Assembly: GCF_015207105.1 (NCBI RefSeq) | Contig: NZ_JADEXO010000027.1 | Span: 1 to 56,072, forward strand | Length of the DNA stretch: 56,072 bases | DNA from: a cf. Phormidesmis sp. LEGE 11477 | Lineage (GTDB): Bacteria; Cyanobacteriota; Cyanobacteriia; Phormidesmidales; Phormidesmidaceae | Direction of reading: 5' to 3' | Shown here: positions 43,206-52,128 of the stretch, piece by piece | How positions within the stretch are numbered: the stretch's first letter is position 1 | Layout: each line of letters opens with the position of its first letter | Position numbers and translations under genes: made by a program | The notes under the pieces: generated by a model | Seen by the model: only the letters and a program-made list of their open reading frames with translations | The model's database searches: none | What the model was told of the DNA's origin: nothing

Positions 43206-45059
43206 TTGGGTGCAATCATTATTGCTTCTGCTTATATTATTCAACTGCCTTGGGAAATAGTGAGAAATCTTAGGTCTACTTTGCGATCGCCCGCCTACCA
43301 ACTAATTAGGTCAATCGCACGACGTAACTGGCCGCTGTTAGCTATTAATCTGTCAACTAACTTATGTAGCGCTCTTTTCGAAGGGTCTACTTTAGCAGTC
43401 GTCTATCTAGCTATATCATTTCTTTCACAAGAAGGTACTAGCAGCACACCTGCAAAGTTCAACTGGTTATTAAGCCGAGTGCCAGTCGATGGGACGCAGA
43501 TGTTCCTGGTACTGCTGGCAGCAGCGGTACTGTTGCAAGTGCTGCTGAGCTTCAGTAACTACTGCAACAAAGTTAGTGCAGCATACTTTTCCGCTAGAGC
43601 ACAGCCTCAGGTAACAGGGCTAGTATTTGAGCAGATTATGTCCTTCAGCTTTGGCTGTGCTAGCCGATATAAAGTAGGCGATTTGATCAAGTTTGCAATG
43701 AGTGCCGCCGGCGCTGTAAACAATCAGATCACAACAATAAACGGACTGATCGTCAGCCTGACTTTTGTGCTGACATACTCCTTGATTTTGATTAGTTTGT
43801 CGCCTCTTCTGGCAGTAGTTGCGCTTGCGCTTGCGCTTACGATTGCCGTGGTGCAGCGTGTATTAGTGCCGAAGATTTCTAAAGTTGCACGGCATCTGAT
43901 GTCGGTGCAAGTAGAAACGGCTAAGTATATGACCGAAAGCATTCAGGGGCTGCGATTGTTGCATACTTTTGGAACTCAAGCGCAGACAGTTGAACGGACT
44001 GTCGAGTTGTTGAAAGACAGCCAGGACATACTGCAGAGGCGGGCGAGGCTAATGTCTCTGCCAGAGTCTGTCTTGGAGGTATTACCCATATTGGCGCTAA
44101 CGGTTTTGGCTGCGATCGCTTACAGCCTGAGCGATTCGACTGAGGCGATCTTACCCATGCTGCTTACATTTTTGCTAGGTTTGCAACGATTAGCAATTCG
44201 CTTGCGAGGCGTAGCTAATGCATTTACTAAGTTTGCGGATAATACAGCTGGTTTGAAGCGACTTAATAGCATCTTGAACCTGAGTGATAAGGAGTTTTAT
44301 GAGAAGCAAGGAAGAGACTTTGAGCAGTTAGATGATGACATTCGGTTCGAGAATGTTGCGCTTTCTTACACCAGCGATCAGACTTTTGCGTTGAAGAATC
44401 TTACCTTTAAAATTCCTAAGAATAAAGTGACTGCATTAGTAGGCCAGTCTGGCGCAGGAAAGTCTTCGATTGTGGATTTGTTATTAGGATTATACCAACC
44501 GACTCACGGACGTGTCATGTTAGGAGAAGCAGACTTACGTGATTATTCTCCTCATACTTGGCAGCGGCATGTCGGTGTTGTCAGCCAAGATACGTTTATT
44601 TTTAATTGCAGTATCCTAGATAACCTACGCTATGGACGTCCGACGGCGACGCTGCCTGAAGTGATAGAGGTTGCTAAGACGGCGCAGGCGCACCAATTCA
44701 TTTTGGATTTACCCGATGGTTACAATACGGTTGTGGGTGAACGTGGATATCGGTTGTCTGGTGGCCAGCGACAACGGCTGGCTTTAGCTCGAGCAATTTT
44801 GAAAGAGCCCGAGATTTTGATATTGGATGAAGCGACAAGCGCATTAGATAGTGAGTCTGAAAGATTAATTCGAGAGGCCCTGCTACGATTTCAACAAAAT
44901 CGGACTGTAGTTGTTATAGCTCATCGGTTATCTACGATTACAGAAGCTGATCAAATATTAGTCTTGGATAAGGGACAGATAGTAGAACAAGGTGACCACA
45001 GAGAATTAATACATACGGTAGGCCGTTACGCTCGATATTGGAGCTTGCAAACCCAATAA
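43206..45059 (+). CDS. ABC exporter, fused TMD-NBD (MsbA/PglK-like), candidate flippase
   Basis: This 617-residue half-exporter has six membrane helices in residues about 40-330 and an ATPase domain with Walker A ALVGQSGAGKSSIVDLLLG, signature LSGGQRQRLALARAIL, Walker B ILILDEATSALD and H-loop IAHRLST. Homologues flip lipid-linked oligosaccharides (PglK) or lipids. In a locus with no visible Wzx, I infer it translocates lipid-linked repeat units. A role in exporting lipid A-like molecules or peptides cannot be excluded. The start TTG 43206 gives an atypical hydrophobic extension; GTG 43260 (VRNLRSTLRSPAYQLI) is the likely alternative. It is the last of the GC-richer genes before the AT-rich sulfotransferases. 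Confidence 0.88.
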   Translation: MGAIIIASAYIIQLPWEIVRNLRSTLRSPAYQLIRSIARRNWPLLAINLSTNLCSALFEGSTLAVVYLAISFLSQEGTSSTPAKFNWLLSRVPVDGTQMFLVLLAAAVLLQVLLSFSNYCNKVSAAYFSARAQPQVTGLVFEQIMSFSFGCASRYKVGDLIKFAMSAAGAVNNQITTINGLIVSLTFVLTYSLILISLSPLLAVVALALALTIAVVQRVLVPKISKVARHLMSVQVETAKYMTESIQGLRLLHTFGTQAQTVERTVELLKDSQDILQRRARLMSLPESVLEVLPILALTVLAAIAYSLSDSTEAILPMLLTFLLGLQRLAIRLRGVANAFTKFADNTAGLKRLNSILNLSDKEFYEKQGRDFEQLDDDIRFENVALSYTSDQTFALKNLTFKIPKNKVTALVGQSGAGKSSIVDLLLGLYQPTHGRVMLGEADLRDYSPHTWQRHVGVVSQDTFIFNCSILDNLRYGRPTATLPEVIEVAKTAQAHQFILDLPDGYNTVVGERGYRLSGGQRQRLALARAILKEPEILILDEATSALDSESERLIREALLRFQQNRTVVVIAHRLSTITEADQILVLDKGQIVEQGDHRELIHTVGRYARYWSLQTQ

Positions 45060-45219
45060 GGTATCTTCTAAGGTTCTCTTTAATAGAACGGTAATAAATC
45101 TAGAGCAGTGAAAATTCGTTACCAATGTTCAGTAACTTACGACTAGCAGTTCAATATGTAACCTTGACGCAAAAGTAGTAGGGGCCGCTCCAGCAGATAA
45201 GGAGTCGGAGTAATATAAA

Positions 45220-46104
45220 ATGACTTCAAAGATTCAGATGATAGAGAATCTCACCCAATGGCTGAGTTCCGTGCATTCGGTAAACTGCTACGCTGGCGAT
45301 CCTGAGTTGCAAAAGCATCATTTGGCAGATATCTTTGTCATCTCTCATCCAAAATCTGGCAGAACATGGCTTCGAGTCATGCTCCAAAAGTATTTATCAC
45401 TAGTCCTAAATGAAGAATTCGATTCAAGCGGTGATATCAGTGATCTATCTAAGAAACTGGACAAAATTCCTTATATAGGACTAGCACACGACTTTTCTTC
45501 AATTACTAATCATAAAAAAAGAGTGAGATACAGAGCTGATAACTTACCAACTCAAAAAGGAATATACAAAAACAAGAAAATTGTCCTTTTAGTTAGAGAT
45601 CTGCGCGACGTGATGGTCTCATACTATTTTGACTGTACACAGAGAAATAAAGTTTTCACAGGTACAATCAGCGAATTCATCAGGAATCAATACTTTGGTA
45701 TTTCTAAAGCAGTCAATTTTCTTAACGCATGGCAAAAAAATAAAAGTGTTCCACAGGATTTCCTATTGATTAGATATGAAGATATGAGAGTAGATACTCT
45801 GAGCCAGCTTTTCAGGATTATAAATTTCATCGGTTCTCCTATAGATCTCGATACCGGAATAGCCGCTATAGAATACAGCGATTTTAATAATATGAAGCGG
45901 ATGGAGCGGGAAGGTTACTTTAGTGGCAATGAACGATTTTCTGCAAGCAATCCTGTAGGAGAAGGAGTTCGTAAAGTTCGCCAAGGTAAAGTCTTGGGCT
46001 TTCCAAAGCACTTGAATCAAGCCGATATCGATTATTTAACCTCTTATGTTAACGATAATCTATCCCCTTTTTTTGGTTATACAGGATTCGGTCTAATCAA
46101 TTAA
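45220..46104 (+). CDS. PAPS-dependent sulfotransferase (Sulfotransfer_1-like)
   Basis: A 294-residue cytoplasmic sulfotransferase that transfers sulfate from PAPS to a hydroxyl. The 5'-phosphosulfate loop is FVISHPKSGRTWLRVML (about residues 43-59), and the 3'-phosphate region is IVLLVRDLRDVMVSYYFD (about 124-141). RYEDMRVDTLSQLFRI and the late GKVLGFPKHL region fit the family (the GxxGxWK loop is replaced by RKVRQGKVLG). GGAG (45207-45210) precedes the ATG by 9 nt. It is AT-rich compared with the housekeeping genes. In this locus the acceptor is most simply a polysaccharide repeat unit, but that is inference. Confidence 0.87.
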   Translation: MTSKIQMIENLTQWLSSVHSVNCYAGDPELQKHHLADIFVISHPKSGRTWLRVMLQKYLSLVLNEEFDSSGDISDLSKKLDKIPYIGLAHDFSSITNHKKRVRYRADNLPTQKGIYKNKKIVLLVRDLRDVMVSYYFDCTQRNKVFTGTISEFIRNQYFGISKAVNFLNAWQKNKSVPQDFLLIRYEDMRVDTLSQLFRIINFIGSPIDLDTGIAAIEYSDFNNMKRMEREGYFSGNERFSASNPVGEGVRKVRQGKVLGFPKHLNQADIDYLTSYVNDNLSPFFGYTGFGLIN

Positions 46105-46243
46105 ACTTGAGCACGCTAGAAAAATATCAGATAAGATAAAAGAGGAATATCGACCTATTTTACCAAAGTTCTTCAGAAGTTGCTTTTGTCGACAAATGAA
46201 TTTGAAAGCCAAGCAATGAACAAATTAAGCAACTTGTGCTTGT

Positions 46244-46966
46244 ATGGATAGTATAAAAATCTTGAAGGAAAACTCTATCTATAGAGTTACTGATCTCGTA
46301 TTTTGCAAAGGAATTAGATGGCAACAAGATAGAGAAAAAATACTTACGCACTCTCGATATAGAGATACAATACTTTATGATTATCTAACTCGAAAAAGAT
46401 ATGAATATGATCTAGCTACGTTTAGACGTGTGGTAAGGCGTCATCAAAAAAAGTACGAAAACCCATCTTCTAAATCTCTCGTTGTACATTTAAGATTAGG
46501 AGACGTCATGGATGATGATAAAAATCATGCTTGGCGTAGCTATGAAAAATGTAAGAGAGTATATCAACGCCTAGCGCTAGGGTCTTTACCAAACTTGACA
46601 ACCGCAACGGTTGTTGCTGCACTCCACTTCGGCGCAAATTCATCGAACCAAAAGTTTTTCTATAGTGACAAGGCAAAGTTCCGTAGTTTTGAAATACTTC
46701 AGTTGGTCTCAGATAGGTTGAAGCTCGAGGGGTTAGAAGTTTCTTACAAGTCTACTGATAATATTGACGAAGATATCTGCTTTATGGCAGGTAGTAGGTA
46801 TTATGTGAAAAGTTTTTCTGGCCTGTCCAACTTAGTTTCAGAGTGCTTAAGTTATGGCTCATGTGTATGGACGCCAGACAATGAATTTCAAAAAAAAACA
46901 CGAGTAAATTCAATACGAGGTAAAATTTCCAAAATTGAAAAAAGTATTGTCAACGCTAATACTTGA
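46244..46966 (+). CDS. Glycosyltransferase-like protein, O-fucosyltransferase/GT11-type
   Basis: A 240-residue protein with SLVVHLRLGDVMDDDKNH, the HxRxGD-type motif found in fucosyltransferases of the GT11/GT23/GT65 fold. YYVKSFSGLSNLVSECLSYG is a C-terminal nucleotide-binding-like segment. It is short for a full GT-B enzyme, so it could be truncated at the N-terminus or be a minimal form. Codon use is AT-rich like its sulfotransferase neighbours. The fucose assignment is only by fold motif. Start ATG 46244 lacks a clear Shine-Dalgarno. Confidence 0.6.
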   Translation: MDSIKILKENSIYRVTDLVFCKGIRWQQDREKILTHSRYRDTILYDYLTRKRYEYDLATFRRVVRRHQKKYENPSSKSLVVHLRLGDVMDDDKNHAWRSYEKCKRVYQRLALGSLPNLTTATVVAALHFGANSSNQKFFYSDKAKFRSFEILQLVSDRLKLEGLEVSYKSTDNIDEDICFMAGSRYYVKSFSGLSNLVSECLSYGSCVWTPDNEFQKKTRVNSIRGKISKIEKSIVNANT

Positions 46967-47067
46967 AGCATTCAATCCTCAAAATATAATTTTGTTCTTC
47001 TTTCTGGTCCTAAATCTTTAGAAAGTTTAGCTAGAAGTGTTTCTTATCGCAAAACCTTACTTCCCAA

Positions 47068-47775
47068 ATGCAGCTAATAAGGCCAGCAGTTGAAAAGCTA
47101 TTATCAATACGTCAAAAGCATACGCTTTGCATGAAGAAGTCTCGCTACTACAAATATGCACGAAATAATGTTAGGTGTGATTGTCCTCTGTGCAAATGTC
47201 CTTATCGAAACAAAGGGCAATATAGTTTTGTCTTTGTTTCGGAAGAAAAAAAGATAATATATTACGATATCCCAAAGTGTGCTTCATCGACAATCAGAAA
47301 GCTATTGTTTGACAATGTCAATGAATTATCATTAAATAACCCTAAAGACCCCCTTTCTGAATACTTCAAGTTTTCTTTCTCAAGAAATCCATGGGACAGG
47401 ATAGTTTCTAATTGGAAGATGTTTACAAGTCAACCGATGAGAATAGACCAGTTGAAGTCTATGACGGATAGAGACTTGTCAAGCTTTAGAGATTTTGTCC
47501 TCTTTGCAAAGCAAGTAAACAATCACCATTGGCAGCCGCAGTTTCGTTTTCTTCCCGATGAGTTAGACTTCCTGGGGAAAATTGAGAATTTTGAAGCCGA
47601 TTTTCATACCTTGTGTGATGTCATTCAGCAAAGCGATATAAAGCCTAATGGACTGCGTCTAAATTCTACAACAAGACTACCTTATAGAGATTACTATACT
47701 TCCGAGACTATCGAAGCTGTTGCAGAGATGTATTCAGAAGATATAGAGATGTTTAAGTATAGCTTTGATGGATAA
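47068..47775 (+). CDS. Carbohydrate sulfotransferase, family 2 (HNK-1/chondroitin type)
   Basis: A 235-residue sulfotransferase. The PAPS 5'-phosphosulfate loop is YYDIPKCASSTIRKLLF (about residues 71-87) and the 3'-phosphate motif FKFSFSRNPWDRIVSNWK (about 106-123). The N-terminal region has a Cys cluster RCDCPLCKCPY, unusual for the family and possibly metal-binding. The C-terminus (RDYYTSETIEAVAEMYSEDI) parallels that of the sulfotransferase at 54217, so they are paralogues with different acceptor positions. AT-rich composition suggests acquisition with its neighbours. Carbohydrate substrate is inferred from the family and the locus. Confidence 0.85.
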   Translation: MQLIRPAVEKLLSIRQKHTLCMKKSRYYKYARNNVRCDCPLCKCPYRNKGQYSFVFVSEEKKIIYYDIPKCASSTIRKLLFDNVNELSLNNPKDPLSEYFKFSFSRNPWDRIVSNWKMFTSQPMRIDQLKSMTDRDLSSFRDFVLFAKQVNNHHWQPQFRFLPDELDFLGKIENFEADFHTLCDVIQQSDIKPNGLRLNSTTRLPYRDYYTSETIEAVAEMYSEDIEMFKYSFDG

Positions 47776-48299
47776 TGAATGTTTTCATCTCTATTCTCTT
47801 TTCTTGACTGAGGTTGAGAATAGTCAATTTTAGAAGTGGCCGTAGCCTTGTCGGTGCTTTGTTCAACATTTATGGAAATGTCATAATTTCCACAATCTAG
47901 CTTGCCTTTGTAGAGAAAAGTATTCTGAACTGCAGTGGTAGAATTTTGTAGCTGGCACCGGCAGGTAGCGCAGAAAAGGTAGAAGTATTTATAGAATTAC
48001 CTCGTCATATTTTCTGAAACAGGTAGTGCATTTTCGTAGAGAATAGAGGAAAAGTATAGTGAATCTGATTGCTTTACCGCTGGAAGCTTCCAACGGTTTT
48101 GTATTATTCTTCGTCCTTTATAAAATAGGATCACCTTAAAATAGAAGTGAACGGGCATTCCTTGATCAAGAAAATATGCCTACCCGTTTTGGCTTGCCAA
48201 CCTTCGAAAGGTAGAGTAAGAATGTAGAAGGCGCTCTCCTGTAGTAGAAGTAGATCCGTGCGTCAAAATAAGCTCGATAACTTGGAGAGTTAAACATAG
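47776..48299. other. Intergenic region with structured 3' part
   Basis: About 520 bp without a supported gene. It is AT-rich, repeats GTAGAA/GTAGAG words and ends with the nested hairpins annotated at 48150-48212. A boundary between two transcription units, or an insertion scar, are possibilities. Confidence 0.5.
48150..48212 (+). repeat. Three consecutive small hairpins
   Basis: AACGGGCAT (48150-48158) pairs with ATGCC...CGTT (48176-48188, with a 4-nt bulge) and its loop contains the perfect palindrome CTTGATCAAG (48161-48170). TTGGCTTGCCAA (48189-48200) and ACCTTCGAAAGGT (48200-48212) form two further stems. A CGTTTT run after the first stem could make it a terminator. Function is unknown. 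Confidence 0.55.
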
Positions 48300-49109
48300 A
48301 TGAAGAGAACAATTAAAGATTTTGTATTACGATTTCCTAGACTTCGGACTTTACTTTCCGACTTCGGACTAGAAGTACCTCTCCCAATATGGGATAAAAA
48401 GCCTGATAGAAATAACGGTTATTACAGTCAATATGGCCAAGATCACTGGATTGTTGAGCGCGTATTCCCAGATCGTTTAGAACCGGGTTTCTTTATTGAA
48501 ATGGGCGCAGGTGATGGCTTGCTTTTAAGTAATACAGCAATTTTGGAAAAAAAGTTTAACTGGACTGGCCTCTTAATTGAGCCAAGCCATCAATTTGAGA
48601 AACTAGAAGAAAATAGGAATTCAGCATGTATAAACGCATGCATCTCGAACAAAAAAGGATATATATATATAGCAGAAATGCCTGCGCCATCATGCATGAA
48701 GGTTGATCCTAACAATGCGTTAAGATCAATGACCATAGACGCAACAGACGTTTACGATGCTAAATCAAAAGCCCTTTCTAGGTTGCCGCATAATTTCAAA
48801 GACAGAATTACTCAGGATATGATTGCCGTAAGAGAAGTAAAGTGTACAACAATGAAGGATGTCTTGCTAGAATGCGGCGCGCCTAAAACGATAGACTATA
48901 TGAGCCTCGATGTTGAGGGACATGAATATGAGATTATGTCCAATTTCCCGTTCGAGGAGTACAAAGTTTTAGCTATGAATATCGAGAGACCAAACAAAGA
49001 GCTTCGAAGCTTACTCGGAGAAAAGGGCTACTTTTCAGTTGCACGTAATCAATGTGGGGATCTATTCTACATACACGAAAGTATGTCAGGAAGATACTAT
49101 TCGAATTGA
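48300..49109 (+). CDS. FkbM-family methyltransferase
   Basis: A 269-residue SAM-dependent O-methyltransferase of the FkbM/Methyltransf_21 type. It starts with the frequent YYSQYGQDHWIVERVFP motif, then the SAM loop FFIEMGAGDGLLLSNTAILE, TGLLIEPSHQ and the conserved YMSLDVEGHEYEIMSNF. In polysaccharide clusters such enzymes methylate sugar hydroxyls, which is my inference here. It is AT-rich. The ATG at 48300 follows GGAGAG at about 48285-48290, a good Shine-Dalgarno. Confidence 0.86.
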   Translation: MKRTIKDFVLRFPRLRTLLSDFGLEVPLPIWDKKPDRNNGYYSQYGQDHWIVERVFPDRLEPGFFIEMGAGDGLLLSNTAILEKKFNWTGLLIEPSHQFEKLEENRNSACINACISNKKGYIYIAEMPAPSCMKVDPNNALRSMTIDATDVYDAKSKALSRLPHNFKDRITQDMIAVREVKCTTMKDVLLECGAPKTIDYMSLDVEGHEYEIMSNFPFEEYKVLAMNIERPNKELRSLLGEKGYFSVARNQCGDLFYIHESMSGRYYSN

Positions 49110-49243
49110 TGGCATAGTCCCAATTAGGCATTGACCGCGCAGTGGCTCTCTTCCTCATCCCTGAACTGACGACTTGAATATTTATAGAAGAACTAGGCAT
49201 ACTATCGATTAGGATAAGAAGAATTTACTAGAAGTAAAGAGAC

Positions 49244-49950
49244 GTGCATTTAGACCCCCTTTTTTGGGAAAATGTGAAATCTCTCTATAGTATCTTTTCT
49301 AAGTCAATGCGAAGACTAAAGAATTTCTTATTCAGAAAGCTATACGACCGTATCCAAGTAGAATCGCAAGTTCGTCCTGGATATCATAACCAGGAGTGGA
49401 TCCAAATGTTGGAAGTCTGCAGTCATGGATTATATCTTGGCGGCTGTATAAGACCTAGTGAAGCTCGGTACGCTGAAATTGGCAATAGCTTTCATATTGG
49501 CGAAGGCATCTTCGTCAGAGCTGAAGGCGGATTGAAGATTGGTGACAATACTCACATCAGCCGCCACCTTGTTCTTTGCAGCAGTAACCACCAATACAAG
49601 GGAAAGCGGCTTCCTTCTGGTCTCAATGTGGACATGCTGATGGGATTGCTAGCGTGCATTCAGCGAGATGCCCCTGATGCCCTGACCCCCGATAGATGCA
49701 GAAGCTTTGCTAGTGCCCTTCACCAAAGCTCTATTTATGCTTATCGCAAAGGTGCAGAAACGATTCCGCTAGATGGTTTCAACAGGCTAGCGGAATGTCT
49801 TCTGAATTTGAGTATAGAGAAAGAGCTTTCTACAAACTTATAGCTAGTTCTACTGATCCTATGTTTGCTGAAGGCTGTCTCAAGCAGGCTCGTTTTATTA
49901 GAAATTTGCTAAGAAAGCCCTTTAATACTGCGGTGACAGACATGTCCTGA
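49244..49950 (+). pseudogene. Chimeric, frameshifted acyltransferase remnant
   Basis: The first ~125 residues are a LbH hexapeptide acyltransferase beginning (GYHNQEWIQML, YAEIGNSFHIGEGIFVRAEG, IGDNTHISRHLVLCSSNHQY). The protein then stops resembling one and continues with an unrelated helical stretch (DALTPDRCRSFASALHQSS...DGFNRLAECLL). The frame ends at 49843, whereas the next frame continues EFEYRERAFYKLIASSTDPM and LKQARFIRNLLRKPF to 49950. So the second part is itself frameshifted. I read this as the fusion of a truncated acetyltransferase with the tail of another gene. A functional short protein cannot be excluded. The initiation codon at 49244 is GTG. Confidence 0.6.
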
Positions 49951-49964
49951 ATAAACAAATAACT

Positions 49965-51173
49965 ATGAGAATTGCTTTTGTTACCCCAGAGTATGTCACT
50001 GAGCCAACCTACTCCGGTGGTTTAGCTAACTATCTTGGCCGCGTGACGGTCGCGCTTGTTCAGGCAGGACATCACGTCAGTGTTTTTACGCGATCGCAAA
50101 CTACCGAACACACAGACTTTCAGGGTGTGAAGGTCTATAGGGTAATACCACTATGGGATCGCCGGATGATTCTCGACCACATCGATCCGCTTATCCCTCG
50201 AGCGCTCTACAACCCCTATCAAGATCTCAAAGCAGCCTGGTGCCTGTGGAAAAAGTGGCAGCAGATACACAAAGAAGAAGCCTTCGACATTGTTCAAGTC
50301 GCAAATGTCATGGCTGTCGGACTATTCTTTCGCCAGGTCACGCAAGTTCCTGTTGTTACCCGGTTATCTAGCTATCGTCCCTTTTGGGATAGAGCCGCTG
50401 GGATAAGAGAAAATATGGGCGTTAAGGCGCGCTGGCACATGGAGAGACTAGCGATTACAGGCTGTAAAAATCTCTATGCGCCTACCTACTTTGTTGCTAA
50501 ACAAGTAGAAAATGGTTATAGCACACCTAACGTAGACGTAATCGAGACGCCTTTTTTCCCAGAGCAGCCAACCTTCGATCCATCTATCTTTAATGAGCAG
50601 CTTGCTGGCAAGTCGTACGCACTTTACTTTGGCCGAATGACCCAGATGAAGGGCGTTCATATCCTGGCACAAGCCCTGCCAAAAGTACTGCTGAAATATC
50701 CCGATATGTACATGGTTTTCGTTGGCGGAGAAGGTTTCTCTCCCGAAGGTACGACGATGCGAGAGTACATTATTGAGCAATTAAAAGCGTTTGAGAATCG
50801 GGTTATTTTCATAGAATCTATTCGTCATGACAAACTGTATCCGATTGTCAAAGGAGCCAAGATTGTCGTCCTACCTTCTTTAATTGATAACTTGCCCAAT
50901 ACTTGCTTAGAGTCAATGGGCTTAGGAAAGGTCGTGGTTGCTACAACCGGATCTTGTTTTGAGCAGGTCATTGAACACGATACCTCTGGCATCTTGGTAG
51001 AGCCTAGCAATCCTGAGCGCTTAGCAGATGGAATTGCTGCCGCCTGGACACTTGACGACAACCAGCGCTCTAATATGCAGCGACGAGCTGTAGAAAGCGT
51101 CACACGACTTCATCCAGACAAAGCGATCCCAAAGCTGATCAGCTATTACCAAGAGTTGCTAAAAACTAGATAG
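49965..51173 (+). CDS. Glycosyltransferase family 4
   Basis: A 402-residue GT-B enzyme. The N-domain starts MRIAFVTPEYVTEPTYSGGL with the glycine loop GGLANYLGRVTVALVQAGHH. The C-domain shows YALYFGRMTQMKGVHILAQA, MVFVGGEGF and the EX7E region VVLPSLIDNLPNTCLESMGL then GKVVVATTGSCFEQVI, which binds the nucleotide sugar. It is a retaining transferase of unknown sugar specificity. It starts 14 bp after the remnant gene and 55 bp before the next glycosyltransferase. Base composition is closer to the backbone than that of the 45-49 kb genes. Confidence 0.9.
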   Translation: MRIAFVTPEYVTEPTYSGGLANYLGRVTVALVQAGHHVSVFTRSQTTEHTDFQGVKVYRVIPLWDRRMILDHIDPLIPRALYNPYQDLKAAWCLWKKWQQIHKEEAFDIVQVANVMAVGLFFRQVTQVPVVTRLSSYRPFWDRAAGIRENMGVKARWHMERLAITGCKNLYAPTYFVAKQVENGYSTPNVDVIETPFFPEQPTFDPSIFNEQLAGKSYALYFGRMTQMKGVHILAQALPKVLLKYPDMYMVFVGGEGFSPEGTTMREYIIEQLKAFENRVIFIESIRHDKLYPIVKGAKIVVLPSLIDNLPNTCLESMGLGKVVVATTGSCFEQVIEHDTSGILVEPSNPERLADGIAAAWTLDDNQRSNMQRRAVESVTRLHPDKAIPKLISYYQELLKTR

Positions 51174-51228
51174 TTCAAAGGCTGTTGTTCACCAAGAAAA
51201 GATCTCATTGCATAGGACTTCTCAAAGT

Positions 51229-52128
51229 ATGTCTATAGGTTCTTTAGTACTGAATGTACGTAAAAAATACGGACACGGACTGAAAGTTGCACACTATCGC
51301 GATGTTGTACGCCTCCGCATCTTAGATACTCGGCCCATTGATAACGCTGTTGATACTACCTGCGAGATTCATGTACTTACTTCATCTAAAGATTGGCTAA
51401 ATCTGATGTGGGCACTGAAGTCTTTTTACTGGGCTTCTGAAAAGTGCTACGCCCTGTGTATTCATGACGATGGAACGCTAGCTACCGAGCAAAAGGAGAC
51501 CCTCCAGCAGCATTTTCCTAAGTCGAGAGTGATTGATAGACAAGCGGCTGATGCATACGTGCTAGAAAGCCTGACAACCTATTCTAACTGTCTTGAGTTT
51601 CGTAAAACTAATCCCTTATCGCCTAAAGTATTTGATTTTTCTGCTTATCTGAGAAGCGATCGCATGTTGCTGCTCGATAGCGACGTTCTCTTCTTTGAGA
51701 ATCCAACAGCGCTGATCAACCGCATTGAAGATCCTAGCTACAAACTAAATACTGTCAATGGTGATGCTGCTAGTGCTTTTACTGTCGAGCCAGCCATTGT
51801 GAAGGCGCAATGCGGATTTGACGTTCTGGAACGATTCAACTCAGGGCTAGGACTTATCCACAAAGCGTCAGTTGACTTGTCATGGATCGAAGATTTCCTG
51901 AGCTTACCCGGTATCATCGGTCATTTTTGGCGTATAGAACAAACGCTTTACGCTTTATTTAGCTCCAAGTACGGTGCTGAGCTATTACCTTCTATCTATG
52001 ACGTACATCTAGAAGGAGACATCAGCGGTGCGCCTGTCCGACACTACGTAGGCGCGATTCGCCACTTGATGTATGGAGAAGGCATACAGCATCTTGTTAA
52101 ACGTGGGTTCTTGAAGGACTTTGCTTAG
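51229..52128 (+). CDS. GT-A-type glycosyltransferase-like protein
   Basis: This 299-residue protein has a GT-A layout: CEIHVLTSSKDWLNLMWALK at the N-terminus, CIHDDGTLATEQKETLQ, and the metal-binding DxD in YLRSDRMLLLDSDVLFFENP. The later FNSGLGLIHKASVDLSWIED resembles the acceptor loop of GT8-like enzymes. The family cannot be fixed by eye. I place the start at ATG 51229; the frame is open from TTG 51208. It is followed with no gap (TAG ATG) by the next glycosyltransferase, so translation is probably coupled. Confidence 0.75.
   Translation: MSIGSLVLNVRKKYGHGLKVAHYRDVVRLRILDTRPIDNAVDTTCEIHVLTSSKDWLNLMWALKSFYWASEKCYALCIHDDGTLATEQKETLQQHFPKSRVIDRQAADAYVLESLTTYSNCLEFRKTNPLSPKVFDFSAYLRSDRMLLLDSDVLFFENPTALINRIEDPSYKLNTVNGDAASAFTVEPAIVKAQCGFDVLERFNSGLGLIHKASVDLSWIEDFLSLPGIIGHFWRIEQTLYALFSSKYGAELLPSIYDVHLEGDISGAPVRHYVGAIRHLMYGEGIQHLVKRGFLKDFA

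Noticed and set aside
43076-43273. 65-codon frame before the ABC exporter
   Set aside because: Low-complexity, no ribosome-binding site, overlaps the start of the exporter and has no resemblance to known proteins.
48150-48212. tRNA gene
   Set aside because: The stems do not form a cloverleaf, and no T-loop GTTCRA motif or acceptor stem is present.
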